Below are positions 35,552 to 44,274 of a DNA stretch of 64,000 nt, in pieces. A model generated the notes under the pieces. That model saw only the letters and a list, made by a program, of their open reading frames with translations. It was not told the DNA's origin and did no database searches. Position 1 is the stretch's first letter; every line of letters begins with the position of its first letter. Position numbers and translations under genes: made by a program. Source of the DNA: Nitrospirillum amazonense (GTDB taxonomy: Bacteria; Pseudomonadota; Alphaproteobacteria; Azospirillales; Azospirillaceae); contig NZ_VITV01000001.1 of NCBI RefSeq assembly GCF_007828035.1, forward strand, positions 372,001 through 436,000. The letters are read 5' to 3'.

Positions 35552-35578
35552 ATTAGTCAAGTCTAATTTAGAAATTAG
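35552..35578. promoter_or_regulatory. BigR box(es) between blh and bigR
   Basis: CTAATTT-AG-AAATTAG (35563-35578) is a perfect 7-bp dyad. ATTAG (35552-35556) and CTAAT (35563-35567) form a second overlapping dyad. This AT-rich island in a GC-rich genome matches the known style of BigR/SqrR operators and covers both start regions. Confidence 0.75.
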
Positions 35579-35584
35579 GAATGT

Positions 35585-35905
35585 ATGATGGATTTGCCCG
35601 ACCCCTCGTCCCTCGAGGCCCGCGCGGCTGAGGCGGAGGCCTTCCTGCGGTCGCTGGCCAGCCGGCACCGGCTGATGATCCTGTGCGCCCTGGTGCAGGG
35701 GGAGATGACGGTGGGCGCCCTGGGGCAACACCTGGGACTGGCGCAGTCCAACCTGTCGCAGCATCTGGCGAAACTGCGGGATGAGGGGCTGGTGGCCACG
35801 CGGCGGGAGGGGACGGTGATCCACTACCGCATCGGGTCCGACAAGGTACGCCCGATGCTGGAGGCGTTGTACGCCCTGTTCTGCGCGCCGGAGGAACAAC
35901 CATGA
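35585..35905 (+). CDS. bigR: ArsR-family persulfide-sensing repressor BigR/SqrR
   Basis: A 106-residue winged-helix repressor. The HTH covers ~40-75 (MTVGALGQHLGLAQSNLSQH, LAKLRDEGLVATRREGTVIH). Cys34 (RLMILCALVQGE) and Cys100 (LYALFCAPEE) are 66 residues apart, the spacing of the two sensing cysteines in SqrR/BigR, which form a tetrasulfide on persulfide stress. ATG 35588 is an equally likely start, with better spacing from AGGA at 35577. Its stop overlaps the ATG of pmpA (ATGA). Confidence 0.92.
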   Translation: MMDLPDPSSLEARAAEAEAFLRSLASRHRLMILCALVQGEMTVGALGQHLGLAQSNLSQHLAKLRDEGLVATRREGTVIHYRIGSDKVRPMLEALYALFCAPEEQP

Positions 35906-36327
35906 ACGGCTTCACCCCCGCGGATGCCCTGATGGGCGGCGCCCTGATCGGCGCGGCGGCAGCCGTGCTGTGGCTGGGCCTCGGTCGCATCGCCGGCATC
36001 AGCGGCATCGTGGGTGGCCTGATGACCGCCGCACGGGGCGATCGGGTTTGGCGCTTGGCTTTCCTGGCCGGGGTCATGGCGGCGCCGGTGATGTACCGTC
36101 TGGCGGGCGGCCCCGTGCCAACCGGCGCACTCGGGGCCAGCCCCACGCTGGTGATCGTCGGCGGGCTGCTGGTGGGGGTGGGCACGCGGTTGGGGGGCGG
36201 CTGCACCAGTGGCCACGGCGTCTGCGGCCTGGCCCGGCTGTCGCCGCGTTCCGCGACAGCCACCGGGGTCTTCATGGCCGTGGCCGCATTGACCGTTTTT
36301 CTCCACCGCCATGTCCTGGGGGGCTGA
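35902..36327 (+). CDS. pmpA: YeeE/YedE-family sulfur transporter subunit PmpA
   Basis: A 141-residue membrane protein, half of a split YeeE/YedE (DUF395) transporter. Helices include ALMGGALIGAAAAVLWLGLG and TLVIVGGLLVGVGTRLGGGC. The signature GTRLGGGCTSGHGVCGLARL contains the two cysteines thought to shuttle persulfide or thiosulfate sulfur. It is translationally coupled to bigR and followed by pmpB, the usual pair controlled by BigR. Confidence 0.9.
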   Translation: MNGFTPADALMGGALIGAAAAVLWLGLGRIAGISGIVGGLMTAARGDRVWRLAFLAGVMAAPVMYRLAGGPVPTGALGASPTLVIVGGLLVGVGTRLGGGCTSGHGVCGLARLSPRSATATGVFMAVAALTVFLHRHVLGG

Positions 36328-36331
36328 GCCC

Positions 36332-36778
36332 ATGCGCGGTCTCATTCTAGCCTTGGCGGCCGGCCTGATGTTCGGGTTCGGCCTGACCGTGTCATCCATG
36401 ATCAACCCGGCCAAGGTGTTGGCCTTCCTGGATGTGGCCGGCGGCTGGGACCCCAACTTGGCCCTGGTCATGGCGGCGGCGGTGCCCGTGGCGGCGGCCG
36501 GCTTCGCCCTGGGGCGCCGTCGGCAGGCGCCCCTGGCGGCACCCGCCTTCCAGCCGCCGGCCGCCCGTGCCATCGACGGCCGGCTGGTGGCCGGGGCCGC
36601 CCTGTTCGGCATTGGCTGGGGATTGGTGGGTTATTGCCCCGGTCCGGCGCTAGCGGCCCTGGGCGTCGCGATGGCCGACCCAAAGGGGGCGGACCTGGTG
36701 GGCGCGCCCCTGTTCATCCTGGCCATGCTGATCGGGATGGCCACCGTCGCCATCATCGATCGCCGCGTGCGGAAGTAG
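36332..36778 (+). CDS. pmpB: YeeE/YedE-family sulfur transporter subunit PmpB
   Basis: The 148-residue partner of pmpA (DUF6691-like). Membrane helices begin LILALAAGLMFGFGLTVSSM, followed by INPAKVLAFLDVAGGWDPNL and the second conserved-cysteine motif ALFGIGWGLVGYCPGPALAA. The pair should import or export sulfane-sulfur compounds handled by the persulfide dioxygenase. ATG 36332 is 4 bp after the pmpA stop; an upstream in-frame ATG at 36311 would overlap pmpA. Confidence 0.88.
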   Translation: MRGLILALAAGLMFGFGLTVSSMINPAKVLAFLDVAGGWDPNLALVMAAAVPVAAAGFALGRRRQAPLAAPAFQPPAARAIDGRLVAGAALFGIGWGLVGYCPGPALAALGVAMADPKGADLVGAPLFILAMLIGMATVAIIDRRVRK

Positions 36779-36913
36779 TTTAGGAAATTATTTTCCGAAT
36801 GAACTGCCCGTATTCTTCGGTATAGGTTTGCGCCACATCAATCACAGATCGATAAAATAAACGACAAAGGCCGGACAACGCAGCCAGCGCCAATAATTGG
36901 CAGGACAAATGAC

Positions 36914-39355
36914 ATGCGCGACACCGGCCCAGTGACCCAAAACGAAATCCTGGTCGGCGAAGGGGAAATGCTCGTCTCCAGAACCGACGACAAGGGACGC
37001 ATCACCTTTGTCAACCAGACCTTTATCGCCATCAGCGGCTTCAGCGAGGCGGAACTGCTGGGTGCACCGCATAATCTGGTGCGCCATCCCGATATGCCGA
37101 AGGCCGCGTTCGCCGACCTGTGGGCCACGGTCCAGGCGGGACAACCGTGGGAAGGGCTGGTGAAGAATCGCGCCAAGTCCGGCGACCATTACTGGGTGCG
37201 GGCCAACGTCACTCCGGTGCAGGAGGACGGCCGCATCACCGGCTATATCTCCATCCGCACCAAGCCCGGCCGGGCGGAGGTTGCGGCGGCGGACCGGTTA
37301 TACACCGCCCTGCGGCAGGGCGGTGGCGGCGTCCGCCTGGCCGGTGGGCAACTGCACGGGACCGGAGTGGCGCACGCGATCGCACGCTGGCTGGGCGGCT
37401 TGAACGCCCGGCTGGCCGCCTTGGTGCTGGTGCCCACCGCCGGCCTGGCCGCCGCCACCGCCGGCCTGCCCGCCGGGTGGGCGGCGGCGTTGGCGGTGCC
37501 CCCGACCCTGGTCCAGTGCCTGACCCTGGCGCGGCGTCTGCGCACCATCCTGCACCGCCAGGTTCAGGACATCGACGCCCTGATCCAGGGCGACCATTTG
37601 CACGTCATCGACCTGCCGGCCCTGCGCGATTTCCAGGCCGCAGCCGGCCGGCTGCGGGCCCTGAGGGCCATCCTGGCCTATCAGGCGCGGGAGCGGGTGG
37701 AGTTGGAAGCGCGGGAGCAGGAAACCACCCGCCGCACCCTGCTGGAGACCTGTCAGCTGATCGAAACCGACCTGGAGGCCACTTGGCGCGACATCAACCG
37801 CACCTCCGCCGAGGTGGAGAACGCCGTGACCGGCCTGCTGGGTAACATCCAGGAGGTGCAGCAGGATACTGTGGTGGTGGCCGCCGCCGCGACGCAGGCC
37901 AGCGGCACCGCCGCCACCGTGGCCGCCGCGGCCGAGGAACAGGGGGCGGCGGGGACGGAGATCGCCCACCAGGCGTCACGATCCAGCGATATCGCCCGCC
38001 GCGCCGTGCTGGACGCCCGCAACGCCGCCCAGGCCCTGCACCGCATGGAACATGCGACGGCCGAGGTGGGCCAAGTGCTGGCCCTGATTGGCGACATCGC
38101 CAGCCAGACCAACCTGCTGGCGTTGAACGCCACCATCGAGGCGGCGCGCGCCGGCGATGCCGGCAAAGGCTTTGCCGTCGTGGCCGGGGAGGTGAAGAGC
38201 CTGTCCGCGCAGACCGCCAAAGCCACCGAGCAGATCGCCCAGCAGGTGACGGACATCCGCAGCGCGGTGGACGGCAGCGTTCAGGCCCTGCACGCCGTCA
38301 TCCACACCATTGAGCTGATCGACCAGGCGGCTACCGCCACGGCGGCGGCGGTCGAAGAACAGGCCGCCGCCAACGCTGAGATCGGCCGAGGCGCCGCGCA
38401 ATCCGCCGACGTCGCCACCCAGGTGTCGAGCAGCGTCAACCACATCCGCGGCCAAGCGGACACCGTGTGCTTGGCCGCCGGCACCGTCAGCCGCCAGGTG
38501 GCCGCCACCAACCAGGCCGTCAGCCAGATGAAGACGCGCCTGCTGATGGTGCTGCGCCAGTCGGTGGCGGGGGACCGGCGCGAGTCCGACCGCATTCCGT
38601 GCGACCTGGCAGCAGCGGTGACCCTGGATGGGCGACGTCATCCGGCGCGCGTCCTGGACCTGTCGCTGGGTGGGGCCGTGGCGGCGCTGGCGGATAAGGA
38701 CGTCGCGTTGCCACCGGACGGCGCCGCCGCCGTGCTGCATCTGGACGGCGTGGGCAATCTGCCCTGCAACCTTGCGGCCCAGAGCCCCGCAGGCCTGCAT
38801 GTACGTTTCCACCAACTGGATGCCGCTGTGCGGGAGCGCTTGAAAGGCACTTATTACGCCATGATCGCCGCGGATGAAGGGCTGATCACCGCCGCGCGGA
38901 AGGTGGCCACCGACATTACCGCGGCCCTGATCCAGGCGCTGCGGGACGGTCGCATCACCCACGACGCCCTGTTCAGCGAAGCCCTGGACCCCGTTCCCGG
39001 GACCTCGCCGGAGCAATACATCGCCCCCTACACCGCCTTGGCGGATGAGCTGTTCCCATCTCTGCAGGAACCTGCGCTGGCCCAGGACGGTCGTATCATC
39101 TTCTGCGTGGCCGCGGCCACCAATGGTTATGTACCCACCCACAACGCCCAACCGGACGGCAAAACCCGCAGCCGGCGCCGCTATCTGGATCGCACCGGCC
39201 TAGCGGCCGCGCGCAACAGCCGCCCCTTCCTGATCCAGGCCTACAACCGTGACCTGGGTGATGGCGGATCACGGCGCATGAAGGAGATCGATTGCCCCAT
39301 CGTGGTCGATCGCCGCCTCTGGGGAAATGTGCGGTTGGGGTTCGTCTTCACCTAG
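36914..39355 (+). CDS. PAS-MCP-PilZ chemoreceptor with extra C-terminal sensory domain
   Basis: An 813-residue methyl-accepting protein. It has an Aer-like PAS domain (~8-125: [60 protein letters not shown]), then a hydrophobic pair (~160-195) and a signalling domain (~290-545). The highly conserved kinase-contact tip is [20 protein letters not shown] followed by [16 protein letters not shown]. Then comes PilZ (~550-640: [31 protein letters not shown]) with its RxxxR and D/NxSxxG c-di-GMP motifs. The last ~170 residues ([40 protein letters not shown]) match a conserved C-terminal module seen in other alphaproteobacterial MCPs. Confidence 0.9.
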   Translation: MRDTGPVTQNEILVGEGEMLVSRTDDKGRITFVNQTFIAISGFSEAELLGAPHNLVRHPDMPKAAFADLWATVQAGQPWEGLVKNRAKSGDHYWVRANVTPVQEDGRITGYISIRTKPGRAEVAAADRLYTALRQGGGGVRLAGGQLHGTGVAHAIARWLGGLNARLAALVLVPTAGLAAATAGLPAGWAAALAVPPTLVQCLTLARRLRTILHRQVQDIDALIQGDHLHVIDLPALRDFQAAAGRLRALRAILAYQARERVELEAREQETTRRTLLETCQLIETDLEATWRDINRTSAEVENAVTGLLGNIQEVQQDTVVVAAAATQASGTAATVAAAAEEQGAAGTEIAHQASRSSDIARRAVLDARNAAQALHRMEHATAEVGQVLALIGDIASQTNLLALNATIEAARAGDAGKGFAVVAGEVKSLSAQTAKATEQIAQQVTDIRSAVDGSVQALHAVIHTIELIDQAATATAAAVEEQAAANAEIGRGAAQSADVATQVSSSVNHIRGQADTVCLAAGTVSRQVAATNQAVSQMKTRLLMVLRQSVAGDRRESDRIPCDLAAAVTLDGRRHPARVLDLSLGGAVAALADKDVALPPDGAAAVLHLDGVGNLPCNLAAQSPAGLHVRFHQLDAAVRERLKGTYYAMIAADEGLITAARKVATDITAALIQALRDGRITHDALFSEALDPVPGTSPEQYIAPYTALADELFPSLQEPALAQDGRIIFCVAAATNGYVPTHNAQPDGKTRSRRRYLDRTGLAAARNSRPFLIQAYNRDLGDGGSRRMKEIDCPIVVDRRLWGNVRLGFVFT

Positions 39356-39456
39356 GCCGGCTCAGGCTCGGTACCTTGGCCCGCCGCTCAGGCGCCCCGG
39401 GGGGAATGGCCCATGCCGGTCAGGTCGTCGCCGGCAATAAGAGGGCTGGTCACAAC

Positions 39457-39488
39457 GAAACCCCCGGGGACGGGCCCCCGGGGGTTTC
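39457..39488. terminator. Strong bidirectional hairpin
   Basis: GAAACCCCCGGGG (39457-39469) and CCCCGGGGGTTTC (39476-39488) form a perfect 13-bp stem with a 6-nt loop between the convergent chemoreceptor and proline-rich genes. It can serve both strands; the rest of 39356-39560 shows nothing else. Confidence 0.8.
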
Positions 39489-39544
39489 GCACAACGCGCC
39501 TGAAGGGAGATGGACGGTGCCTCACAAGCGCGCGTCCGGCCGCA

Positions 39545-39572
39545 CCTTACAGACGGGGCCTTACAGACGGGG
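39545..39572 (-). repeat. 14-bp tandem duplication containing the stop codon
   Basis: CCTTACAGACGGGG is repeated perfectly in tandem (39545-39558 and 39559-39572). On the minus strand each copy contains TAA; the upstream-most is the stop of the 202-aa gene. Confidence 0.9.
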
Positions 39573-40169
39573 ATTGTCCGGCTGGCTGGTCGAACCGGTG
39601 GTGCCGCTGTCCGGACTGGACGGAGCCGGGGGCGGCGGCGCGGCCTCCTCCGGGCTCTGGCCGGGATCGGTCTTCTTCTGGGCGGTGTGCTTGGCCGACT
39701 TCCTGGCCTTGGACGACTTCGCGGCCTTGCCCTTGTCGTCGTTGGGGTCATGCGGCGGCAGCGGTTGCACCACGGGCGGTTTTTCCGTCACCGCCTGCCC
39801 GGAGGACGAGGACATGGAGCCGCTCTGGTCCGACGGGGCCGGAGGCATGGTCGACGGCGACGAAACGTCCGGTTGGTTCATACCGGGCTGCTGGCCTGGC
39901 TGCTGGCCCATCCCGGCGCGGTCACCCGGCAGGCCGTGGGAATTGGACGGGCTGGGACTGGTGGCATCCGGCGCCGGCGGCAGGGTCGACGGCGTGCCGC
40001 TGCGGGTCGTGTCTTCGGATTGTGGTGTGCCCGGCATGGGCGTGCCCTCGGGCGGCGCGGTCTGCGCCCAGGCGGCAGCGCTCAAGACGGGGGCAGACGC
40101 CAGGCCGGCGGCCAGGGTCAGCGCGGTCGCCGTGCGGGCCCAGCCCGCGGTGGTCAACTTCGTGAACAT
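39561..40169 (-). CDS. Exported Pro/Ser/Gln-rich low-complexity protein, 202 aa
   Basis: A signal peptide (ATALTLAAGLASAPVLSAAAW, cut after WAQ) is followed by a disordered region rich in Pro, Ser, Thr, Gln and Gly (PGDRAGMGQQPGQQPGMNQP). Near residue ~150 is a Lys/Ala stretch (KGKAAKSSKARKSAKHTAQK), and a Pro/Ser tail follows. The minus-strand reading is supported by an excellent GGAGGACG Shine-Dalgarno and the signal peptide. The lysine-rich block could contact polyanions such as LPS or peptidoglycan. A 24-bp element 44-67 bp upstream is shared with the poly-His gene at 40472-40714. Confidence 0.7.
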   Translation of the reverse strand: MFTKLTTAGWARTATALTLAAGLASAPVLSAAAWAQTAPPEGTPMPGTPQSEDTTRSGTPSTLPPAPDATSPSPSNSHGLPGDRAGMGQQPGQQPGMNQPDVSSPSTMPPAPSDQSGSMSSSSGQAVTEKPPVVQPLPPHDPNDDKGKAAKSSKARKSAKHTAQKKTDPGQSPEEAAPPPPAPSSPDSGTTGSTSQPDNPRL

Positions 40170-40212
40170 GGGTCGTCCTCCATTCCTTGTAAGAAAGGCG
40201 TGACATCAGGGG

Positions 40213-40236
40213 ACCGCCCAATGGTGGCGAAAAAAC
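40213..40236 (-). promoter_or_regulatory. Shared upstream element, copy 1
   Basis: ACCGCCCAA, T, then GGTGGCGAAAAAAC (plus-strand reading) lies 44-67 bp before the start of the 202-aa gene and matches 40770-40793 at 23 of 24 positions. It is a candidate common promoter or regulator site. The rest of the 302-bp gap 40170-40471 shows no gene. Confidence 0.6.
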
Positions 40237-40471
40237 GTCGCAACACCGCAAACAATGTGGTCCGGGCGGGGGTATACCCTTTGCCCCAACGGCACCCCTG
40301 GGATGGGCCGGATCCTGGAACCGGGCCGGCGGGTAAGCGGAGCAGAACGGATATGAAAACGCCCTGGGGACCGTAAAGTTCCGCCAAGGCGTTTCATCTG
40401 GGGCCGAAAGCCGGCCAATTGGCGGGGTACCCCGCAAAAGTGGGCCGGCCCCCGGTCGCCGTTACCCGGCT

Positions 40472-40714
40472 TTAGCCATGGGGATGATGCACGGGGGCGT
40501 GATGCGCCACATGGTGCACGTGGTGATGGTGGTGATGATGGTGGCGGTGATGCACCACGCGATGATGGACCACCTCGGCCTGGGCGCTGCCGGCCGTCAT
40601 GAACGGCGCCAACGCCAGGCCGAAGGCCAGGGCCAGGGCAGCGATCCCGCGACGACGCCAGGACAGGCCGACGGACGGGGAGGCGCTGGTGGTGGAGCGG
40701 GTCAGGACGGGCAT
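40472..40714 (-). CDS. Exported poly-histidine peptide, 80 aa
   Basis: A signal peptide (RRRGIAALALAFGLALAPFM, cleaved after AQA at about residue 46) releases a 34-residue mature peptide with 19 histidines, including an uninterrupted run of eight (residues 58-65), plus HH pairs spaced by Val, Ala and Pro. No cysteines are present. The composition predicts tight binding of Ni, Zn, Cu or Co in the periplasm. Shine-Dalgarno AAAGGA precedes ATG 40714. It shares an upstream element with the next gene downstream. Metal binding is inferred from composition. Confidence 0.72.
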   Translation of the reverse strand: MPVLTRSTTSASPSVGLSWRRRGIAALALAFGLALAPFMTAGSAQAEVVHHRVVHHRHHHHHHHHVHHVAHHAPVHHPHG

Positions 40715-40769
40715 GGTCTCGATCCTTTCGACATGGACAGGTCCCGGCCTCGCCGGGCACTTTCATGAC

Positions 40770-40799
40770 ACCGCCCAAAGGTGGCGAAAAAACGCCACC
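40770..40799 (-). promoter_or_regulatory. Shared upstream element, copy 2, with hairpin
   Basis: ACCGCCCAA, A, then GGTGGCGAAAAAAC (40770-40793) lies 56-79 bp before the poly-His start. Here GGTGGCG (40780-40786) also pairs perfectly with CGCCACC (40793-40799) around six A residues, so the copy could form a hairpin. Confidence 0.6.
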
Positions 40800-40833
40800 C
40801 CCCGGGATTTAATGCGACCTTCCCGGGGCGCGC

Positions 40834-41368
40834 TCACTCCCAGCCGACGCAATGCGGTTCCGGCGCCATGTCCTGAGGCGCCGCGGGCGGGGCGGCCGGG
40901 TGCGGGTACTTCTGCTTGAAGGTGAAAGCGTCGGGCGTGGCCCCGTGCCGTTCCAAATGGGCCAGACGCTCCAACCCCTCCCGCGGGGTGGGGCGATGGC
41001 CGGCGGGAACCCACCAGAGGACCTGGTACATGTCCACGGGCCGTTCGAACCACTCCCGCCGCCGCGCCATGACGGTGCGATGGGCGGATTTGTAAACGTA
41101 ATCGAACAGTGCCTCGGCCGAGGCCCACACCGACATGTTCACCAAGAAGCGCGGATTGTCGCTGACCAGGATGTCGGTGGCGTTGCCGCTGTCGGACTGC
41201 AGGCGCCAGACGAAGCCGGGGCTGCCTTCGGAAGGCGTTGATCTCGTCCAGCTGGTTCACGAAATTGGCGATGCGCGGGTCATCCATGGCGTAGAGCGCC
41301 GTGCCGACGTTCATCTGCGCCAACTGCCAGCCGCCCGGCGCGGCCCCCGTCTCTCCCCCGGCCTCCAT
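40834..41368 (-). pseudogene. DUF3291 protein gene broken by a frameshift
   Basis: The N-terminal part is read from 41368 (WQLAQMNVGTALYAMDDPRI, ANFVNQLDEINAF). The rest lies in another frame from about 41235 down to the stop at 40834 (GSPGFVWRLQSDSGNATDIL, NMSVWASAEALFDYVYKSAH, FERPVDMYQVLWWVPAGHRP). Together they form one complete DUF3291 protein of roughly 178 residues. A one-base insertion or two-base deletion near 41230-41236 (around GCCTTCCGAAGG) separates them. It is either a true pseudogene or a sequencing error. DUF3291 proteins are dimeric ferredoxin-like, of unknown role. Confidence 0.8.
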
Positions 41369-41535
41369 GGCCACCCCCGTAAATTTGGTTCAGGAAGGTC
41401 TGAATTTATGCATCGGCTGTTGCGGCTTCCAGCGCACACACGACCGTTTGTTATAAAAGCCCCTCATAATTTTCACTGACGACGGTCGGCGGCGGATTGT
41501 ACTGTCGGGCCCGTCCGTGATCCCAAGGAGTGGCC

Positions 41536-41853
41536 ATGTCCGGCGCCGAGCACCCTGCCCCCGCCATTCATCCCGAACTGAAGCGCCTGCGCGACAGCAT
41601 CGACAACATAGACGCCGCCCTGATCTACATGCTGGCGGAACGGTTCAAGTGCACGCAGCAGGTCGGGGCGCTGAAGGCGCGTATTGACCTGCCCAGCAGC
41701 GACCCAGGCCGCGAGGCGGCCCAGATCGAGCGCCTGCGCCGCCTGGCCGAGGGCGCCCACCTGGATCCGGACTTCGCGGCCAAGTTCCTGAACTTCATCA
41801 TCAAGGAAGTGATCCGCCACCACGACGGCTTCCGCACGGCTGAACAGGTCTGA
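41536..41853 (+). CDS. Chorismate mutase (AroQ type)
   Basis: A 105-residue all-helical enzyme converting chorismate to prephenate, for Phe and Tyr synthesis. AroQ pattern: ELKRLRDSIDNIDAALIYML, AERFKCTQQVGALKARIDLP, and REAAQIERLRRLAEGAHLDP followed by FAAKFLNFIIKEVIRHH. Conserved Arg/Lys positions of the active site are present. The ATG at 41536 has AAGGAG five bases upstream; an in-frame GTG lies two codons earlier. Single-domain, not fused to prephenate dehydratase. A class II DAHP synthase of the same pathway is encoded 9 kb away. Confidence 0.93.
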   Translation: MSGAEHPAPAIHPELKRLRDSIDNIDAALIYMLAERFKCTQQVGALKARIDLPSSDPGREAAQIERLRRLAEGAHLDPDFAAKFLNFIIKEVIRHHDGFRTAEQV

Positions 41854-41865
41854 TCGCCATTCCCG

Positions 41866-44274
41866 TCAGTTGTGATGGGGCTGGCCGGGATCGTTGGGGC
41901 GGCCCGGCGCTTGCTGATGTTGCGGCTCAGCGTGCGGTTGAGGCTGTGGGTGCTGCTGCGGTTGTGGATGTTGCAGGGGCTGTGGATGCGGTGCCTCCGG
42001 CCGCGCCTGAGGCGGCGGCATGCGCTGCGGTTCGGGCCGGGGGGCCATATCCATATGCGGCCGGGGCTCCGGCGGTGACTGCGGCCGCATCTGCGGCTCC
42101 TGCGGCCGGGACGGCTGATGGACTTCGTGCGGAGGTTGGGGGCGCTCGGCCTGGTGCGGCGGCTGCGGCCCCCGCGGCTGGCGCCGTTCCTCAAAGTTTG
42201 GCGTGTCGGGCCGCTGGCGTTCCCCATGCGGGACCGCCGGCGCCCCCTGCGGACGTTCGGGCCCGGGCTGTTGGGCGGGGCCCGGCTGGCCCTGAGGCGG
42301 GTGGGCCGCCGAATGCGGGGGGCCGCCCGCCCCCCCTTCCTGGTGATTGGGTTGCTGTGGCGGTCCATCGGGCCGCTGCGCGGGAGGGGACGCCTGACCG
42401 GCTGTGGGTCCGGGGCGTTCCTGCGCCGCCTGATGAACCGGCGGCGGGCCGGGCGGCTGGTTATGGTCGCGCAAGGTCGGCAGCCCGCCAGGACCCCGGT
42501 TGGCCCAGGCAGCGCCCTCAGGTCGGTTCGTCCCTGGTTGGCCCGGATGGAATCCCGGCTCATCCGGCCGGCGGTCCGTCGGACGGAAACCACCAGGCTG
42601 GTCGGTCCCGGGCCCGTTGCCGTTGGCCCCGTTACCATTGGGCCCATTACCGTTGGAATGCGGATCGCCCGGCCGGAAAGCACCGGCCTGCGGACCTCCG
42701 GCAGGGGCACCATTAGGCCCGCGCAAATCCAGGGGCCGGGGACCTGCGCCTTCGGCCCGTGGCTCGAAACGGGGGCCGGGGTTGGCTGGGTGCGGGACGG
42801 GAGTGCCGCCCGGCGGGCCGGGCAGGTGCAGATGCTGCGCCACCTGCGGCGTCACACCGGCGGTGGCGACGGTGGGTTGCAACGGCGGTCGTCCCACAAC
42901 GGCGCGCGCGTTGGCGAGCTGATGCTCGTCCCAAGGCCGGGCGCCGCCGTTATAGCGGCCGTAGCGGCCGGCCACCATGGCGTCCGCCGGCATCATCGAG
43001 GCGCCACGTCGGTTGGCGTAACTGTTGATGGTTATGTTGGTGACGTTGTTCACGACCGTCAGGTTGCGAACCACCGGCCGGTTCACATACTCCACATAGC
43101 GCGGGCTGGCCCGGTACCAGGGGTGGTATGGTTCCTGCCAGCCCAGCGGGCACCAGCCGACGGGTGGGTGCCCCCTGTCGTCATAATGGGGGCCGCCGAT
43201 GCTGACGCCGATGGCCACGCCAGCCCCGAAAAAGGCGACCAGCGCCGGGGCGTAGACCGGCGGGGGCGGCGGCCCGCCGACAACGACGGTGCCGCCCGGT
43301 GCCCAGGCCCAGCGGCCACGGATATCCACCCACCGCCCGTAGTGGAAGGGGGCGAATCCCCACGGCGCATCATCGATCCAGGTCCATCCCCAGGGGGCGA
43401 CATAGGCCCAGTGACCGTCGCGGTAGGGCGCCCAGTCAGGCGCGACCTGCGGATACCAGACCTGCCCATAGTCGGGCGTGGCCTGCCAGCTGCCGTATTC
43501 GCCCAGGTCGTCGGCGCCCGGCATGGCCATGACGTCCGGCGGGGGCGTGGAAGAGCCGACGCGGTCGGTGCGCAGCATGGCCGTCAAGAAGGGGTCGTGT
43601 TCGGCGGGTCGCACATTGACGTTGGGCGGATTGTCGCCCGTGATCTCCCCCGTCTGCCCACCATTGATCCGCAGGGACAGGCCCTGGCCGCTGAGTTGCG
43701 CCGACCCTTCCAGCACGGTGACGCGGGTGGGGGTGTCAGTATCCCCGGCCGAAACCTCGTACTTGCCGGGCCCCTCCAGCGTGACCAGGCCGCGCGGCGT
43801 GCGCAGGCTGTAGCGTTCGCCGGGCAACAGGCCCCGGATGCGCACATAGACCTGGCCCTGCGCGAGGTCGGCGGTGAAATCGCGGTCGTCCAGGCTGTCG
43901 ATATCCAGCTCGGTGGTGCCGTCCATGATCAGCCGGGTGGTGGAGATATCGACCGTGGCGCTGGCCCCCGGCTCGGTCCACAGCGCGTTGCCGCTGGTGA
44001 GGGGGTAGTTGGGGGTGGCGGGGTCCCACTGGGTGCCGTCGGCGGTGTGGAAGGAGACGGTGCCCTGCACCCGTGCCAGCCGGCCCACCCGTGCCGGCGG
44101 ATCGCCCGCATATTGGTCGCCGCCATCGTCGTAGGCCGGCGCACCCTCTTGGGCGCGCGCCAGATCGCCCATGAACGGGGGTATGGTCATCAGCAGCGCG
44201 AGCGCGGTCATGGCGCCGTAGCGAAGGCCGAGGCGCCGGGCCATGGGGCGTTCAGGTACCGCATAACTGGACAT
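41866..44274 (-). CDS. Large exported FecR/DUF6600-domain protein with Pro-rich tail
   Basis: An 802-residue protein with a signal peptide (LRYGAMTALALLMTIPPFMG). A FecR-like beta domain covers ~65-200 (RVGRLARVQGTVSFHTADGT, ATVDISTTRLIMDGTTELDI, VYVRIRGLLPGERYSLRTPR). The DUF6600 region (~255-430) is Trp/Pro/Tyr-rich (WYPQVAPDWAPYRDGHWAYV, APWGWTWIDDAPWGFAPFHY). About 350 residues of Pro/Gln/His/Gly-rich low complexity follow (HPQPQQHPQPQPHAEPQHQQ). Start moved to ATG 44274; an in-frame TTG lies 30 bp upstream. It likely sits at the cell surface or periplasm; function unknown. Confidence 0.82.
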   Translation of the reverse strand: MSSYAVPERPMARRLGLRYGAMTALALLMTIPPFMGDLARAQEGAPAYDDGGDQYAGDPPARVGRLARVQGTVSFHTADGTQWDPATPNYPLTSGNALWTEPGASATVDISTTRLIMDGTTELDIDSLDDRDFTADLAQGQVYVRIRGLLPGERYSLRTPRGLVTLEGPGKYEVSAGDTDTPTRVTVLEGSAQLSGQGLSLRINGGQTGEITGDNPPNVNVRPAEHDPFLTAMLRTDRVGSSTPPPDVMAMPGADDLGEYGSWQATPDYGQVWYPQVAPDWAPYRDGHWAYVAPWGWTWIDDAPWGFAPFHYGRWVDIRGRWAWAPGGTVVVGGPPPPPVYAPALVAFFGAGVAIGVSIGGPHYDDRGHPPVGWCPLGWQEPYHPWYRASPRYVEYVNRPVVRNLTVVNNVTNITINSYANRRGASMMPADAMVAGRYGRYNGGARPWDEHQLANARAVVGRPPLQPTVATAGVTPQVAQHLHLPGPPGGTPVPHPANPGPRFEPRAEGAGPRPLDLRGPNGAPAGGPQAGAFRPGDPHSNGNGPNGNGANGNGPGTDQPGGFRPTDRRPDEPGFHPGQPGTNRPEGAAWANRGPGGLPTLRDHNQPPGPPPVHQAAQERPGPTAGQASPPAQRPDGPPQQPNHQEGGAGGPPHSAAHPPQGQPGPAQQPGPERPQGAPAVPHGERQRPDTPNFEERRQPRGPQPPHQAERPQPPHEVHQPSRPQEPQMRPQSPPEPRPHMDMAPRPEPQRMPPPQARPEAPHPQPLQHPQPQQHPQPQPHAEPQHQQAPGRPNDPGQPHHN

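Noticed and set aside
39292-40203. Plus-strand frame over the Pro-rich secreted gene
   Set aside because: The minus strand has a signal peptide, a strong Shine-Dalgarno and a terminator; the plus frame has none of these.
40472-40714. CAC/CAT run of the His-rich gene as a simple non-coding microsatellite
   Set aside because: Codons vary within an intact frame that begins with a signal peptide and a Shine-Dalgarno.
40206-40778. 190-codon minus-strand frame over the poly-His gene
   Set aside because: No Shine-Dalgarno or signal peptide; its end and that of a nearby frame look alike only because both cross the repeated 24-bp element.
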